Assembly: GCF_050947335.1 (NCBI RefSeq)
Contig: NW_027473473.1
Location: 62,001-126,000 of the forward strand
DNA length: 64,000 nt
From: Megachile rotundata
Taxonomy: Eukaryota; Arthropoda; Insecta; Hymenoptera; Megachilidae
Reading direction: 5' to 3'
Shown here: positions 1 to 13,123 of the stretch, piece after piece
Layout of the letters: each line of letters opens with the position of its first letter
Numbering within the stretch: position 1 is the first letter of the stretch
Position numbers and translations under genes: made by a program
The notes under the pieces: generated by a model
Seen by the model: only the letters and a program-made list of their open reading frames with translations
Told to the model about the DNA's origin: nothing
Database searches by the model: none

Positions 1-1500
1 GATTGTGATTGTGTGATTGTGATTGTGTGATTGTGATTGTGTGATTGTGATTGTGTGATTGTGATTGTGTGATTGTGATTGTGTGATTGTGATTGTGTGA
101 TTGTGTCTGTGTGATTGTGTGAGTGTGTGGTTGTGTGATTGTGTGATTGTGTGATTGTGTGGTTGTGTGATTGTGTGACTGTGTGATTGTGTGATTGTGT
201 GATTGTGCGATTGTGATTGTGTGATTGCGTGATTGCGTGATTGTGATGGTGTGATTGTGTGATTGTGCGATTGTGATTGTGTGAGTGTGTTATTGTGTGA
301 TTGAGTGATTGTGTGACTGTGTGATTGTGTGATTGTGTGATTTTGTGATTGTGTGATTGTGTGATTGTGTGATTGTGTGATTGTGTGATTGTGTGATTGT
401 GTAATTGTGATTGTGTGATTGTGTGGTTGTGTGATTGTGTGATTGTGTGATTGTGTGATTGTGTGATTGTGTGATTGTGTGATTGAGTGATTGTGTGCTT
501 GTGTGATTGTGTGATTTTGTGATTGAGTGATTGTGTGATTGTGTGATTGTGTGATTGTGTTATTGTGTGATTGTGTGATTGTGTGATTGTGTGATTGTGT
601 GATTGTGTGATTGTGTGATTGTGTGATTGTGTTACCGTTATTGTGTGACCGTGATTGTGTGGTTGCGACTGTGTGATTGTGACTGTGTGATTGTGTGAGT
701 GTGTTATTGTGTGATTGAGTGATTGAGTGACTGTGTGATTGTGTGATTGTGTGATTTTGTGATTGTGTGATTGTGTGATTGTGTGATTGTGTGATTGTGT
801 GATTGCGTGATTACGTGATTGTGATGGTGTGATTGTATGACTGTGTGATTGTGTGATTGTGTGATTGTGAGATTGTGTGATTGTGTGATTGAGTGATTGT
901 GTGATTGTGTGATTGTGTGATTGTGTGATTGTGTGATTGTGTGATTGTGTGATTGTGTGATTGTGTGATTGTGTGATTGTGTGATTGTGTGATTGTGTGA
1001 TTGTGTGATTGTGTGATTGTGTAATTGTGATTGTGTGATTGTGTGATTGTGTGATTGTGTGATTGTGTGATTGTGTGATTGTGTGATTGTGTGATTGTGT
1101 GATTGTGTGATTGAGTGATTGTGTGCTTGTGTGATTGTGTGATTTTGTGATTGAGTGATTGTGTGATCGTGTGATTGTGTGATTGTGTGATTGTGTGATG
1201 GTGTGATTGTGTGATTGTGTGATTGTGTGATTGTGTGATTGTGTGATTGAGTGATTGTGTGCTTGTGTGATTGTGTGATTGTGTGATTGTGTTATTGTGT
1301 GATTGTGTGATTGTGTGATTGTGTGATTGTGTGATTGTGTGATTGTGTTACCGTTATTGTGTGACCGCGATTGTGTGGTTGCGACTGTGTGATTGTGACT
1401 GTGTGATTGTGTGAGTGTGTTATTGTGTGATTGAGTGATTGTGTGACTGTGTGATTGTGTGATTGTGTGATTTTGTGATTGTGTGATTGTGTGATTGTGT

Positions 1501-1692
1501 GACCGTGATAGTGTGACCGCGATTTTGTGACCGTGATTGTGTGACCGTGATTGAGTGACCGTGATTGAGTGACCGTGATTGTGTGATCGTGTGATTGTGT
1601 GATTGTGTGATTGTGATTGTGTGATTGTGATTGTGTGATTGAGATTGTGTGATTGTGATTGTGTGATTGTGATTGTGTGATTGTGTCTGTGT
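1501..1692 (+). repeat. A cassette, 5 x 14-mer run
   Basis: It has a six-unit GACCG head whose first unit is GACCGTGATAG, a variant shared only with 4,565 and 5,377. One 14-mer in the run is GATTGAGATTGTGT. Confidence 0.85.
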
Positions 1693-2692
1693 GATTGTGT
1701 GAGTGTGTGAGTGTGTGATTGTGTGATTGTGTGATTGTGTGGTTGTGTGATTGTGTGACTGTGTGATTGTGTGATTGTGTGATTGTGCGATTGTGATTGT
1801 GTGATTGTGTGATTGTGTGATTGTGTGATTGTGTGATTGTGTGATTGTGTGATTGTGTGATTGTGTGATTGTGTGATTGCGTGATTACGTGATTGTGATG
1901 GTGTGATTGTATGACTGTGTGATTGTGTGATTGTGTGATTGTGTGATTGTGTGACTGTGTGATTGTGTGATTGTGTGATTGTGTGATTGTGTGATTGCGT
2001 GATTACGTGATTGTGATGGTGTGATTGTATGACTGTGTGATTGTGTGATTGTCTGATTGTGAGATTGTGTGATTGTGTGATTGAGTGATTGTGTGATTGT
2101 GTGATTGTGTGATTGTGTGATTGTGCGATTGTGTGATTGTGTGATTGTGTGATTGTGTGATTGTGTGATTGTGTGATTGTGTGATTGTGTGATTGTGTGA
2201 TTGTGTGATTGTGTGATTGTGTGATTGTGTGATTGTGTAATTGTGATTGTGTGATTGTGTGATTGTGTGATTGTGTGATTGTGTGATTGTGTGATTGTGT
2301 GATTGAGTGATTGTGTGCTTGTGTGATTGTGTGATTTTGTGATTGAGTGATTGTGTGATCGTGTGATTGTGTGATTGTGGGATTGTGTGATGGTGTGATT
2401 GTGTGATTGTGTGATTGTGTGATTGTGTGATTGTGTGATTGAGTGATTGTGTGCTTGTGTGATTGTGTGATTGTGTGATTGTGTTATTGTGTGATTGTGT
2501 GATTGTGTGATTGTGTGATTGTGTGATTGTGTGATTGTGTTACCGTTATTGTGTGACCGTGATTGTGTGGTTGCGACTGTGTGATTGTGACTGTGTGATT
2601 GTGTGAGTGTGTTATTGTTTGATTGAGTGATTGTGTGACTGTGTGATTGTGTGATTGTGTGATTTTGTGATTGTGTGATTGTGTGATTGTGT

Positions 2693-2870
2693 GACCGTGA
2701 TTGTGTGACCGCGATTTTGTGACCGTGATTGTGTGACCGTGATTGAGTGATCGTGATTGAGTGACCGTGATTGTGTGATCGTGTGATTGTGTGATTGTGT
2801 GATTGTGATTGTGTGATTGTGATTGTGTGATTGTGATTGTGTGATTGTGATTGTGTGATTGTGTCTGTGT
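2693..2870 (+). repeat. A cassette, 4 x 14-mer run
   Basis: It has a six-unit head in which one GACCG unit is replaced by GATCGTGATTGAGT (near 2749). Confidence 0.85.
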
Positions 2871-2998
2871 GATTGTGTGAGTGTGTGATTGTGTGATTGT
2901 GTGATTGTGTGATTGTGTGATTGTGTGATTGTGTGATTGTGTGATTGTGTGATTGTGTGATTGTGTGATTGTGTGATTGTGTGATAGTGTGATTGTGT

Positions 2999-3110
2999 GA
3001 CTGTGATTGTGTGACCGTGATTGTGTGACCGTAATTGTGTGATCATGATTGTGTGATCGTGATTGTGTGATCGTGATTGTGTGACCGTGATTGTGTGATC
3101 GTGATTTTGT
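2999..3110 (+). repeat. B cassette 1
   Basis: It has eight 14-mers in the order GACTG, GACCG, GACCGTAATT, GATCATGATT, GATCG, GATCG, GACCG, GATCGTGATTTT. This order is the reference for all B cassettes. It is followed by TTGCGAC at 3181. A GATTATGT unit right after it (3111) is not seen after the others. Confidence 0.9.
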
Positions 3111-3302
3111 GATTATGTGATTGTGTGATTGTGTGAATGTGTGATTGTGTTACCGTTATTGTGTGACCGTGATTGTGTGGTTGCGACTGTGTGATTGTGA
3201 CTGTGTGATTGTGTGAGTGTGTTATTGTGTGATTGAGTGATTGTGTGACTGTGTGATTGTGTGATTGTGTGATTTTGTGATTGTGTGATTGTGTGATTGT
3301 GT

Positions 3303-3690
3303 GACCGTGATTGTGTGACCGCGATTTTGTGACCGTGATTGTGTGACCGTGATTGAGTGACCGTGATTGTGTGATCGCGTGATTGTGTGATTGTGTGATT
3401 GTGATTGTGTGATTGTGATTGTGTGATTGTGATTGTGTGATTGTGATTGTGTGATTGTGATTGTGTGATTGTGATTGTGTGATTGTGATTGTGTGATTGT
3501 GATTGTGTGATTGTGATTGTGTGATTGTGATTGTGTGATTGTGATTGTGTGATTGTGATTGTGTGATTGTGATTGTGTGATTGTGATTGTGTGATTGTGA
3601 TTGTGTGATTGTGATTGTGTGATTGTGATTGTGTGATTGTGATTGTGTGATTGTGATTGTGTGATTGTGATTGTGTGATTGTGTCTGTGT
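3303..3690 (+). repeat. A cassette with the longest run, 20 x 14-mer
   Basis: It has a five-unit head (one GATTGAGT-type unit lost) and a GATCGCGT unit in place of GATCGTGT. The run of GATTGTGATTGTGT from 3,397 to 3,676 is exactly twenty uninterrupted units. Confidence 0.9.
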
Positions 3691-4564
3691 GATTGTGTGA
3701 GTGTGTGATTGTGTGATTGTGTGATTGTGTGATTGTGTGGTTGTGTGATTGTGTGACTGTGTGATTGTGTGATTGTGTGATTGTGCGATTGTGTGATTGC
3801 GTGATTGCGTGATTGTGATGGTGTGATTGTATGACTGTGTGATTGTGTGATTGTGTGATTGTGTGATTGTGAGATTGTGTGATTGTGTGATTGAGTGATT
3901 GTGTGATTGTGTGATTGTGTGATTGTGTGATTGTGTGATTGTGTGATTGTGTGATTGTGTGATTGTGTGATTGTGTGATTGTGTGATTGTGTGATTGTGT
4001 GATTGTGTGATTGTGTGATTGTGTGATTGTGTGATTTTGTGATTGAGTGATTGTGTGATCGTGTGATTGTGTAATTGTGTGATTGTGTGATGGTGTGATT
4101 GTGTGATTGTGTGATTGTGTGATTGTGTGATTGTGTGATTGAGTGATTGTGTGCTTGTGTGATTGTGTGATTGTGTGATTGTGTTATTGTGTGATTGTGT
4201 GATTGTGTGATTGTGTGATTGTGTGATTGTGTGATTGAGTGATTGTGTGCTTGTGTGATTGTGTGATTGTGTGATTGTGTTATTGTGTGATTGTGTGATT
4301 GTGTGATTGTGTGATTGTGTGATTGTGTGATTGTGTTACCGTTATTGTGTGACCGTGATTGTGTGACCGTGATTGTGTGACCGTGATTGTGTGGTTGCGA
4401 CTGTGTGATTGTGACTGTGTGATTGTGTGAGTGTGTTATTGTGTGATTGAGTGATTGTGTGACTGTGTGATTGTGTGATTGTGTGATTTTGTGATTGTGT
4501 GATTGTGTGACTGTGTGATTGTGTGATTGTGTGATTTTGTGATTGTGTGATTGTGTGATTGTGT

Positions 4565-4714
4565 GACCGTGATAGTGTGACCGCGATTTTGTGACCGTGA
4601 TTGTGTGACCGTGATTGAGTGACCGTGATTGAGTGACCGTGATTGTGTGATCGTGTGATTGTGTGATTGTGTGATTGTGATTGTGTGATTGTGATTGTGT
4701 GATTGTGTCTGTGT
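4565..4714 (+). repeat. A cassette, 2 x 14-mer run
   Basis: It has the shortest run that still has the GATTGTGTCTGTGT end. The head has the GATAG variant. Confidence 0.85.
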
Positions 4715-5376
4715 GATTGTGTGAGTGTGTGAGTGTGTGATTGTGTGATTGTGTGATTGTGTGGTTGTGTGATTGTGTGACTGTGTGATTGTGTGACTGT
4801 GTGATTGTGTGATTGTGTGATTGTGTGATTGTGTGATTGTGTGATTGTGTGATTGTGTGATTGTGTGATTGTGTGATTGTGTGACTGTGTGATTGTGTGA
4901 TTGTGTGATTGTGTGATTGTGTGATTGCGTGATTACGTGATTGTGATGGTGTGATTGTATGACTGTGTGATTGTGTGATTGTGTGATTGTGAGATTGTGT
5001 GATTGTGTGATTGTGTGATTTTGTGATTGAGTGATTGTGTGATCGTGTGATTGTGTGATTGTGTGATTGTGTGATGGTGTGATTGTGTGATTGTGTGATT
5101 GTGTGATTGTGTGATTGTGTGATTGAGTGATTGTGTGCTTGTGTGATTGTGTGATTGTGTGATTGTGTTATTGTGTGATTGTGTGATTGTGTGATTGTGT
5201 GATTGTGTGATTGTGTGATTGTGTTACCGTTATTGTGTGACCGCGATTGTGTGGTTGCGACTGTGTGATTGTGACTGTGTGATTGTGTGAGTGTGTTATT
5301 GTGTGATTGAGTGATTGTGTGACTGTGTGATTGTGTGATTGTGTGATTTTGTGATTGTGTGATTGTGTGATTGTGT

Positions 5377-5554
5377 GACCGTGATAGTGTGACCGCGATT
5401 TTGTGACCGTGATTGTGTGACCGTGATTGAGTGACCGTGATTGAGTGACCGTGATTGTGTGATCGTGTGATTGTGTGATTATGTGATTGTGATTGTGTGA
5501 TTGTGATTGTGTGATTGTGATTGTGTGATTGTGATTGTGTGATTGTGTCTGTGT
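5377..5554 (+). repeat. A cassette, 4 x 14-mer run
   Basis: The head has the GATAG variant, and one spacer octamer is GATTATGT. It is a relative of 1,501 at a 3,876-base offset. Confidence 0.85.
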
Positions 5555-6508
5555 GATTGTGTGAGTGTGTGAGTGTGTGATTGTGTGATTGTGTGATTGT
5601 GTGGTTGTGTGATTGTGTGACTGTGTGATTGTGTGATTGTGTGATTGTGCGATTGTGATTGTGTGATTGTGTGATTGTGTGATTGTGTGATTGTGTGATT
5701 GTGTGACTGTGTGATTGTGTGATTGTGTGATTGTGTGATTGTGTGATTGTGTGATTGTGTGATTGTGTGATTGTGTGATTGTGTGATTGTGTGATTGTGT
5801 GATTGTGTGATTGTGTGACTGTGTGATTGTGTGATTGTGTGATTGTGTGATTGTGTGATTGCGTGATTACGTGATTGTGATGGTGTGATTGTATGACTGT
5901 GTGATTGTGTGATTGTCTGATTGTGCGATTGTGTGATTGTGTGATTGAGTGATTGTGTGATTGTGTGATTGTGTGATTGTGTGATTGTGTGATTGTGTGA
6001 TTGTGTGATTGTGTGATTGTGTGATTGTGTGATTGTGTGATTGTGATTGTGTGATTGTGATTGTGTGATTGTGTCTGTGTGATTGTGTGAGTGTGTGAGT
6101 GTGTGATTGTGTGATTGTGTGATTGTGTGGTTGTGTGATTGTGTGACTGTGTGATTGTGTGATTGTGTGATTGTGCGATTGTGATTGTGTGATTGTGTGA
6201 TTGTGTGATTGTGTGATTGTGTGACTGTGTGATTGTGTGATTGTGTGATTGTGTGATTGTGTGATTGTGTGATTGTGTGATTGTGTGATTGTGTGATTGT
6301 GTGATTGTGTGATTGTGTGATTGTGTGATTGTGTGATTGTGTGATTGTGTGATTGTGTGACTGTGTGATTGTGTGATTGTGTGATTGTGTGATTGTGTGA
6401 TTGCGTGATTGCGTGATTGTGATGGTGTGATTGTATGACTGTGTGATTGTGTGATTGTGTGATTGTGAGATTGTGTGATTGTGTGATTGAGTGATTGTGT
6501 GATTGTGT

Positions 6509-6697
6509 GATTGATGTGATTGCGTGATTGTGTGATTGTGTAATTGTGATTGTGTGATTGTGATTGTGTGTACTGTGTGATTGTGTGATTGTGTGATTGT
6601 GTGATTGTGTGATTGTGTGGTTGTGTGATTGTGTGATTGTGTGATTGTGTGATTGTGTGATTGTGTGATTGTGTGATTGTGTGATTGTGTGATGTGT
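6509..6697 (+). repeat. C cluster: phase-shifting 9- and 7-base units (L1)
   Basis: It contains GATTGATGT (9 bases, 6509), GTACTGTGT (9 bases, TACT at 6571) and GATGTGT (7 bases, 6691). These one-base gains and losses break the otherwise 2-base-stepped (6/8/14) phase of the array. Confidence 0.85.
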
Positions 6698-7879
6698 GAT
6701 TGTGTGATTGTGTGATTGTGTGATTGTGTGATTGTGTGATTGTGTGATTGTGTGATTGTGTGATTGTATGACTGTGTGATTGTGTGATTGTGTGATTGTG
6801 AGATTGTGTGATTGTGTGATTGAGTGATTGTGTGATTGTGTGATTGTGTGATTGTGTGATTGTGTGATTGTGGGATTGTGTGATTGTGTGATTGTGTGAT
6901 TGTGTGATTGTGTGATTGTGTAATTGTGATTGTGTGATTGTGATTGTGTGATTGTGTGATTGTGTGATTGTGTGATTGTGTGATTGTGTGATTGTGTGAT
7001 CGTGTGATTGTGTGATTGTGTGATTGTGTGATTGTGTGATTGTGTGATTGTGTTATTGTGTGATTGTGTGATTGTGTGATAGTGTGATTGTGTGATTGTG
7101 TGATTGTGTGGTTGTGTGATTGTGTGACTGTGTGATTGTGTGATTGTGTGATTGTGCGATTGTGATTGTGTGATTGTGTGATTGTGTGATTGTGTGATTG
7201 TGTGACTGTGTGATTGTGTGATTGTGTGATTGTGTGATTGTGTGATTGTGTGATTGTGTGATTGTGTGATTGTGTGATTGTGTGACTGTGTGATTGTGTG
7301 ATTGTGTGATTGTGTGATTGTGTGATTGCGTGATTGCGTGATTGTGATGGTGTGATTGTATGACTGTGTGATTGTGTGATTGTGTGATTGTGAGATTGTG
7401 TGATTGTGTGATTGTGATTGTGTGATTGTGTGATTGTGTGATTGTGTGATTGTGTGATTGTGTGATTGTGTGATTGTGTGATTGTGTGATTGTGTGATTG
7501 AGTGATTGTGTGCTTGTGTGATTGTGTGATTTTGTGATTGAGTGATTGTGTGATTGTGTGATTGTGTGATTGTGTGATTGTGTGATGGTGTGATTGTGTG
7601 ATTGTGTGATTGTGTGATTGTGTGATTGTGTGATTGAGTGATTGTGTGCTTGTGTGATTGTGTGATTGTGTGATTGTGTTATTGTGTGATTGTGTGATTG
7701 TGTGATTGTGTGATTGTGTGATTGTGTTACCGTTATTGTGTGACCGTGATTGTGTGGTTGCGACTGTGTGATTGTGACTGTGTGATTGTGTGAGTGTGTT
7801 ATTGTGTGATTGAGTGATTGTGTGACTGTGTGATTGTGTGATTGTGTGATTTTGTGATTGTGTGATTGTGTGATTGTGT

Positions 7880-8085
7880 GACCGTGATTGTGTGACCGCG
7901 ATTTTGTGACCGTGATTGTGTGACCGTGATTGAGTGACCGTGATTGAGTGACCGTGATTGTGTGATCGTGTGATTGTGTGATTGTGTGATTGTGATTGTG
8001 TGATTGTGATTGTGTGATTGTGATTGTGTGATTGTGATTGTGTGACTGTGATTGTGTGATTGTGATTGTGTGATTGTGTCTGTGT
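7880..8085 (+). repeat. A cassette in L1, 6 x 14-mer run
   Basis: One run unit is GACTGTGATTGTGT (8044), a marker kept in the L2 and L3 counterparts. Confidence 0.85.
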
Positions 8086-8173
8086 GATTGTGTGAGTGTG
8101 TGATTGTGTGATTGTGTGATTGTGTGATTGTGTGGTTGTGTGATTGTATGACTGTGTGATTGTGTGATTGTGT

Positions 8174-8379
8174 GATCGTGTGATTGTGTGATTGTGTGAT
8201 TGTGATTGTGTGATTGTGATTGTGTGATTGTGATTGTGTGATTGTGATTGTGTGATTGTGATTGTGTGATTGTGATTGTGTGATTGTGATTGTGTGATTG
8301 TGATTGTGTGATTGTGATTGTGTGATTGTGATTGTGTGATTGTGATTGTGTGATTGTGATTGTGTGATTGTGTCTGTGT
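8174..8379 (+). repeat. Second A-type run in L1, 12 x 14-mer
   Basis: It lacks the GACCG head and begins directly with GATCGTGT and two octamers. The twelve 14-mers span 8,198-8,365. Confidence 0.85.
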
Positions 8380-9685
8380 GATTGTGTGAGTGTGTGATTG
8401 TGTGATTGTGTGATTGTGTGATTGTGTGGTTGTGTGATTGTGTGACTGTGTGATTGTGTGATTGTGTGATTGTGCGATTGTGATTGTGTGATTGCGTGAT
8501 TGCGTGATTGTGATGGTGTGATTGTGTGATTGTGCGATTGTGATTGTGTGAGTGTGTTATTGTGTGATTGAGTGATTGTGTGACTGTGTGATTGTGTGAT
8601 TGTGTGATTTTGTGATTGTGTGATTGTGTGATTGTGTGATTGTGTGATTGTGTGATTGTGTGATTGTGTGATTGTGTAATTGTGATTGTGTGATTGTGTG
8701 GTTGTGTGATTGTGTGATTGTGTGATTGTGTGATTGTGTGATTGTGTGATTGTGTGATTGTGTGATTGAGTGATTGTGTGCTTGTGTGATTGTGTGATTT
8801 TGTGATTGAGTGATTGTGTGATCGTGTGATTGTGTGATTTTGTGATTGTGTGATGGTGTGATTGTGTGGTTGTGTGATTGTGTGATTGTGTGATTGTGTG
8901 ATTGAGTGATTGTGTGCTTGTGTGATTGTGTGATTGTGTTATTGTGTGATTGTGTGATTGTGTGATTGTGTGATTGTGTGATTGTGTGATTGTGTGATTG
9001 TGTTACCGTTATTGTGTGACCGTGATTGTGTGGTTGCGACTGTGTGATTGTGACTGTGTGATTGTGTGAGTGTGTTATTGTGTGATTGAGTGATTGTGTG
9101 ACTGTGTGATTGTGTGATTGTGTGATTTTGTGATTGTGTGATCGTGTGATTGTGTGATTGTGTGATTGTGTGATTGTGTGATTGCGTGATTACGTGATTG
9201 TGATGGTGTGATTGTATGACTGTGTGATTGTGTGATTGTGTGATTGTGAGATTGTGTGATTGTGTGATTGAGTGATTGTGTGATTGTGTGATTGTGTGAT
9301 TGTGTGATTGTGTGATTGTGTGATTGTGTGATTGTGTGATTGTGTGATTGTGTGATTGTGTGAATGTGTGATTGTGTGATTGTGTAATTGTGATTGTGTG
9401 ATTGTGTGATTGTGTGATTGTGTGATTGTGTGATTGTGTGATTGTGTGATTGAGTGATTGTGTGATGGTGTGATTGTGTGATTGTGTGATTGTGTGATTG
9501 TGTGATTGTGTGATTGAGTGATTGTGTGCTTGTGTGATTGTGTGATTGTGTGATTGTGTTATTGTGTGATTGCGTGATTGTGTGATTGTGTGATTGTGTG
9601 ATTGTGTGATTGTGTGATTGCGTGATTGCGTGATTGTGATGGTGTGATTGTATGACTGTGTGATTGTGTGATTGTGTGATTGTGA

Positions 9686-9949
9686 GATTGTGTGATTGTG
9701 TGATTGTGTGATTGTGTGATTGTGTGATTGTGTGATTGTGTGATTGTGTGATTGTGTGATTGTGTGATTGTGTGATTGTGTGATTGTGTGATTGTGTGAT
9801 TGTGTGATTGTGTGATTGTGTGATTGTGTGATTGTGTGATTGTGTGATTGTGTGATTGTGTGATTGTGTGATTGTGTGATTGTGTGATTGTGTGATTGTG
9901 TGATTGTGTGATTGTGTGATTGTGTGATTGTGTGATTGTGTGATTGTGT
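9686..9949 (+). repeat. Perfect octamer tract, 33 units
   Basis: There are 264 bases of GATTGTGT without a single mismatch, from just after GATTGTGA to just before the AATTGTG marker. It is the longest perfect run I noticed and would be prone to slippage. Confidence 0.9.
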
Positions 9950-11223
9950 AATTGTGATTGTGTGATTGTGTGATTGTGTGATTGTGTGATTGTGTGATTG
10001 TGTGATTGTGTGATTGTGTGATTGTGTGATTGTGTGATTGAGTGATTGTGTGCTTGTGTGATTGTGTGATTGTGTGATTGTGTGATTGAGTGATTGTGTG
10101 ATTGTGTGATTGTGTGATTGCGTGATTGTGTGATTGTGTAATTGTGATTGTGTGATTGTGTGATTGTGAGATTGTGTGATTGTGTGGTTGAGTGATTGTG
10201 TGATTGTGTGATTGTGTGATTGTGTGATTGTGTAATTGTGATTGTGTGATTGTGTGATTGTGTGATTGTGTAATTGTGTGATTGTGTAATTGTGATTGTG
10301 TGATTGTGTGATTGTGAGATTGTGTGATTGTGTGATTGAGTGATTGTGTGATTGTGTGATTGTGTGATTGTGTGATTGTGTAATTGTGATTGTGTGATTG
10401 TGTGATTGTGTGATTGTGTGATTGTGTGATTGTGTGATTGTGTGATTGTGTGATTGTGTGATTGTGTGATTGTGTGATTGTGTGATTGTGTGATTGTGTG
10501 ATTGTGTGATTGTGTGACTGTGTGATTGTGTGATTGTGTGATTGTGTGATTGTGTGATTGCGTGATTACGTGATTGTGATGGTGTGATTGTATGACTGTG
10601 TGATTGTGTGATTGTCTGATTGTGCGATTGTGTGATTGTGTGATTGAGTGATTGTGTGATTGTGTGATTGTGTGATTGTGTGATTGTGTGATTGTGTGAT
10701 TGTGTGATTGTGTGATTGTGTGATTGTGTGATTGTGTGATTGTGTGATTGTGTGATTGTGATTGTGTGATTGTGATTGTGTGATTGTGTCTGTGTGATTG
10801 TGTGAGTGTGTGAGTGTGTGATTGTGTGATTGTGTGATTGTGTGGTTGTGTGATTGTGTGACTGTGTGATTGTGTGATTGTGTGATTGTGCGATTGTGAT
10901 TGTGTGATTGTGTGATTGTGTGATTGTGTGATTGTGTGACTGTGTGATTGTGTGATTGTGTGATTGTGTGATTGTGTGATTGTGTGATTGTGTGATTGTG
11001 TGATTGTGTGATTGTGTGATTGTGTGATTGTGTGATTGTGTGATTGTGTGATTGTGTGATTGTGTGATTGTGTGACTGTGTGATTGTGTGATTGTGTGAT
11101 TGTGTGATTGTGTGATTGCGTGATTGCGTGATTGTGATGGTGTGATTGTATGACTGTGTGATTGTGTGATTGTGTGATTGTGAGATTGTGTGATTGTGTG
11201 ATTGAGTGATTGTGTGATTGTGT

Positions 11224-11343
11224 GATTGATGTGATTGCGTGATTGTGTGATTGTGTAATTGTGTGGTTGTGTGATTGTGTGATTGTGTGATTGTGTGATT
11301 GTGTGATTGTGTGATTGTGTGATTGTGTGATTGTGTGATGTGT
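11224..11343 (+). repeat. C cluster, shortened
   Basis: It has GATTGATGT (11224) and GATGTGT (11337), but the GTACTG unit between them is lost with the 69-base gap. Confidence 0.85.
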
Positions 11344-11829
11344 GATTGTGTGATTGTGTGATTGTGTGATTGTGTGATTGTGTGATTGTGTGATTGTGTG
11401 ATTGTGTGATTGTATGACTGTGTGATTGTGTGATTGTGTGATTGTGAGATTGTGTGATTGTGTGATTGTGTGATTGTGTGATTGTGTGATTGTGTGATTG
11501 AGTGATTGTGTGATGGTGTGATTGTGTGATTGTGTGATTGTGTGATTGTGTGATTGTGTGATTGAGTGATTGTGTGCTTGTGTGATTGTGTGATTGTGTG
11601 ATTGTGTTATTGTGTGATTGCGTGATTGTGTGATTGTGTGATTGTGTGATTGTGTGATTGTGTGATTGCGTGATTGCGTGATTGTGATGGTGTGATTGTA
11701 TGACTGTGTGATTGTGTGATTGTGTGATTGTGAGATTGTGTGATTGTGTGATTGTGTGATTGTGTGATTGTGTGATTGTGTGATTGTGTGATTGTGTGAT
11801 TGTGTGATTGTGTGATTGTGATTGTGTGT
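11256..11829 (+). repeat. Rearranged mosaic inside L2
   Basis: Relative to L1 at 6.54-6.62 kb, about 69 bases are missing between the GTAATTG marker (11256) and the GGTTG marker (11265). The copy then follows L1 at a 4,646-base offset through the 7-base unit (11337) and the TATGACTG marker (11413). From about 11.47 to 11.81 kb it instead resembles 9.42-9.76 kb, with GATTGAGT followed by GATGG and GATTGCGTGATTGCG. It rejoins the L1 order at the TACT marker (11829). This is a patchwork of at least three junctions. Confidence 0.65.
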
Positions 11830-11955
11830 ACTGTGTGATTGTGTGATTGTGTGATTGTGTGATTGTGTGATTGTGTGGTTGTGTGATTGTGTGATTGTGT
11901 GATTGTGTGATTGTGTGATTGTGTGATTGTGTGATTGTGTGATTGTGTGATGTGT
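11829..11955 (+). repeat. C cluster, right part only (L2)
   Basis: It has GTACTG (11829) and GATGTGT (11949), without the GATTGATGT unit. Confidence 0.85.
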
Positions 11956-13123
11956 GATTGTGTGATTGTGTGATTGTGTGATTGTGTGATTGTGTGATTG
12001 TGTGATTGTGTGATTGTGTGATTGTATGACTGTGTGATTGTGTGATTGTGTGATTGTGAGATTGTGTGATTGTGTGATTGAGTGATTGTGTGATTGTGTG
12101 ATTGTGTGATTGTGTGATTGTGTGATTGTGGGATTGTGTGATTGTGTGATTGTGTGATTGTGTGATTGTGTGATTGTGTAATTGTGATTGTGTGATTGTG
12201 TGATTGTGTGATTGTGTGATTGTGTGATTGTGTGATTGTGTGATCGTGTGATTGTGTGATTGTGTGATTGTGTGATTGTGTGATTGTGTGATTGTGTTAT
12301 TGTGTGATTGTGTGATTGTGTGATAGTGTGATTGTGTGATTGTGTGATTGTGTGGTTGTGTGATTGTGTGACTGTGTGATTGTGTGATTGTGTGATTGTG
12401 CGATTGTGATTGTGTGATTGTGTGATTGTGTGATTGTGTGATTGTGTGACTGTGTGATTGTGTGATTGTGTGATTGTGTGATTGTGTGATTGTGTGATTG
12501 TGTGATTGTGTGATTGTGTGATTGTGTGACTGTGTGATTGTGTGATTGTGTGATTGTGTGATTGTGTGATTGCGTGATTGCGTGATTGTGATGGTGTGAT
12601 TGTATGACTGTGTGATTGTGTGATTGTGTGATTGTGAGATTGTGTGATTGTGTGATTGTGATTGTGTGATTGTGTGATTGTGTGATTGTGTGATTGTGTG
12701 ATTGTGTGATTGTGTGATTGTGTGATTGTGTGATTGTGTGATTGAGTGATTGTGTGCTTGTGTGATTGTGTGATTTTGTGATTGAGTGATTGTGTGATTG
12801 TGTGATTGTGTGATTGTGTGATTGTGTGATGGTGTGATTGTGTGATTGTGTGATTGTGTGATTGTGTGATTGTGTGATTGAGTGATTGTGTGCTTGTGTG
12901 ATTGTGTGATTGTGTGATTGTGTTATTGTGTGATTGTGTGATTGTGTGATTGTGTGATTGTGTGATTGTGTTACCGTTATTGTGTGACCGTGATTGTGTG
13001 GTTGCGACTGTGTGATTGTGACTGTGTGATTGTGTGAGTGTGTTATTGTGTGATTGAGTGATTGTGTGACTGTGTGATTGTGTGATTGTGTGATTTTGTG
13101 ATTGTGTGATTGTGTGATTGTGT

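Larger units (their letters stand above)
1..5800 (+). repeat. Left mosaic domain
   Basis: This is octamer satellite with irregularly spaced marker cassettes. TTACCGTTATT landmarks lie near 632, 1348, 2540, 3150, 4336 and 5224. The first 0.9 kb resembles 8.2-9.3 kb, sharing the GATTGCGTGATTGCG marker followed by TTACCG. The stretch 1.35-2.1 kb resembles 5.22-5.95 kb at a 3,876-base offset (both the TTACCG and GATAG markers fit), drifting to about 3,863 at the GTCTG marker. It holds one B cassette. No gene or unique sequence is seen. Confidence 0.7.
5800..10450 (+). repeat. Higher-order repeat copy L1
   Basis: This is the first of three related blocks. Its phase-shift marker (GTGTACTG, T of TACT at 6571) and TTACCG marker (7727) align with L2 at offsets of 5,258 and 5,244, a difference of one 14-mer. 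The marker at 9003 aligns at 5,236. It keeps TTACCG at 9003, where L2 and L3 have TTGCCG, so it is the outgroup of the three. It ends in a long perfect octamer tract and a GGTTGAGTG marker (10186). Confidence 0.75.
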
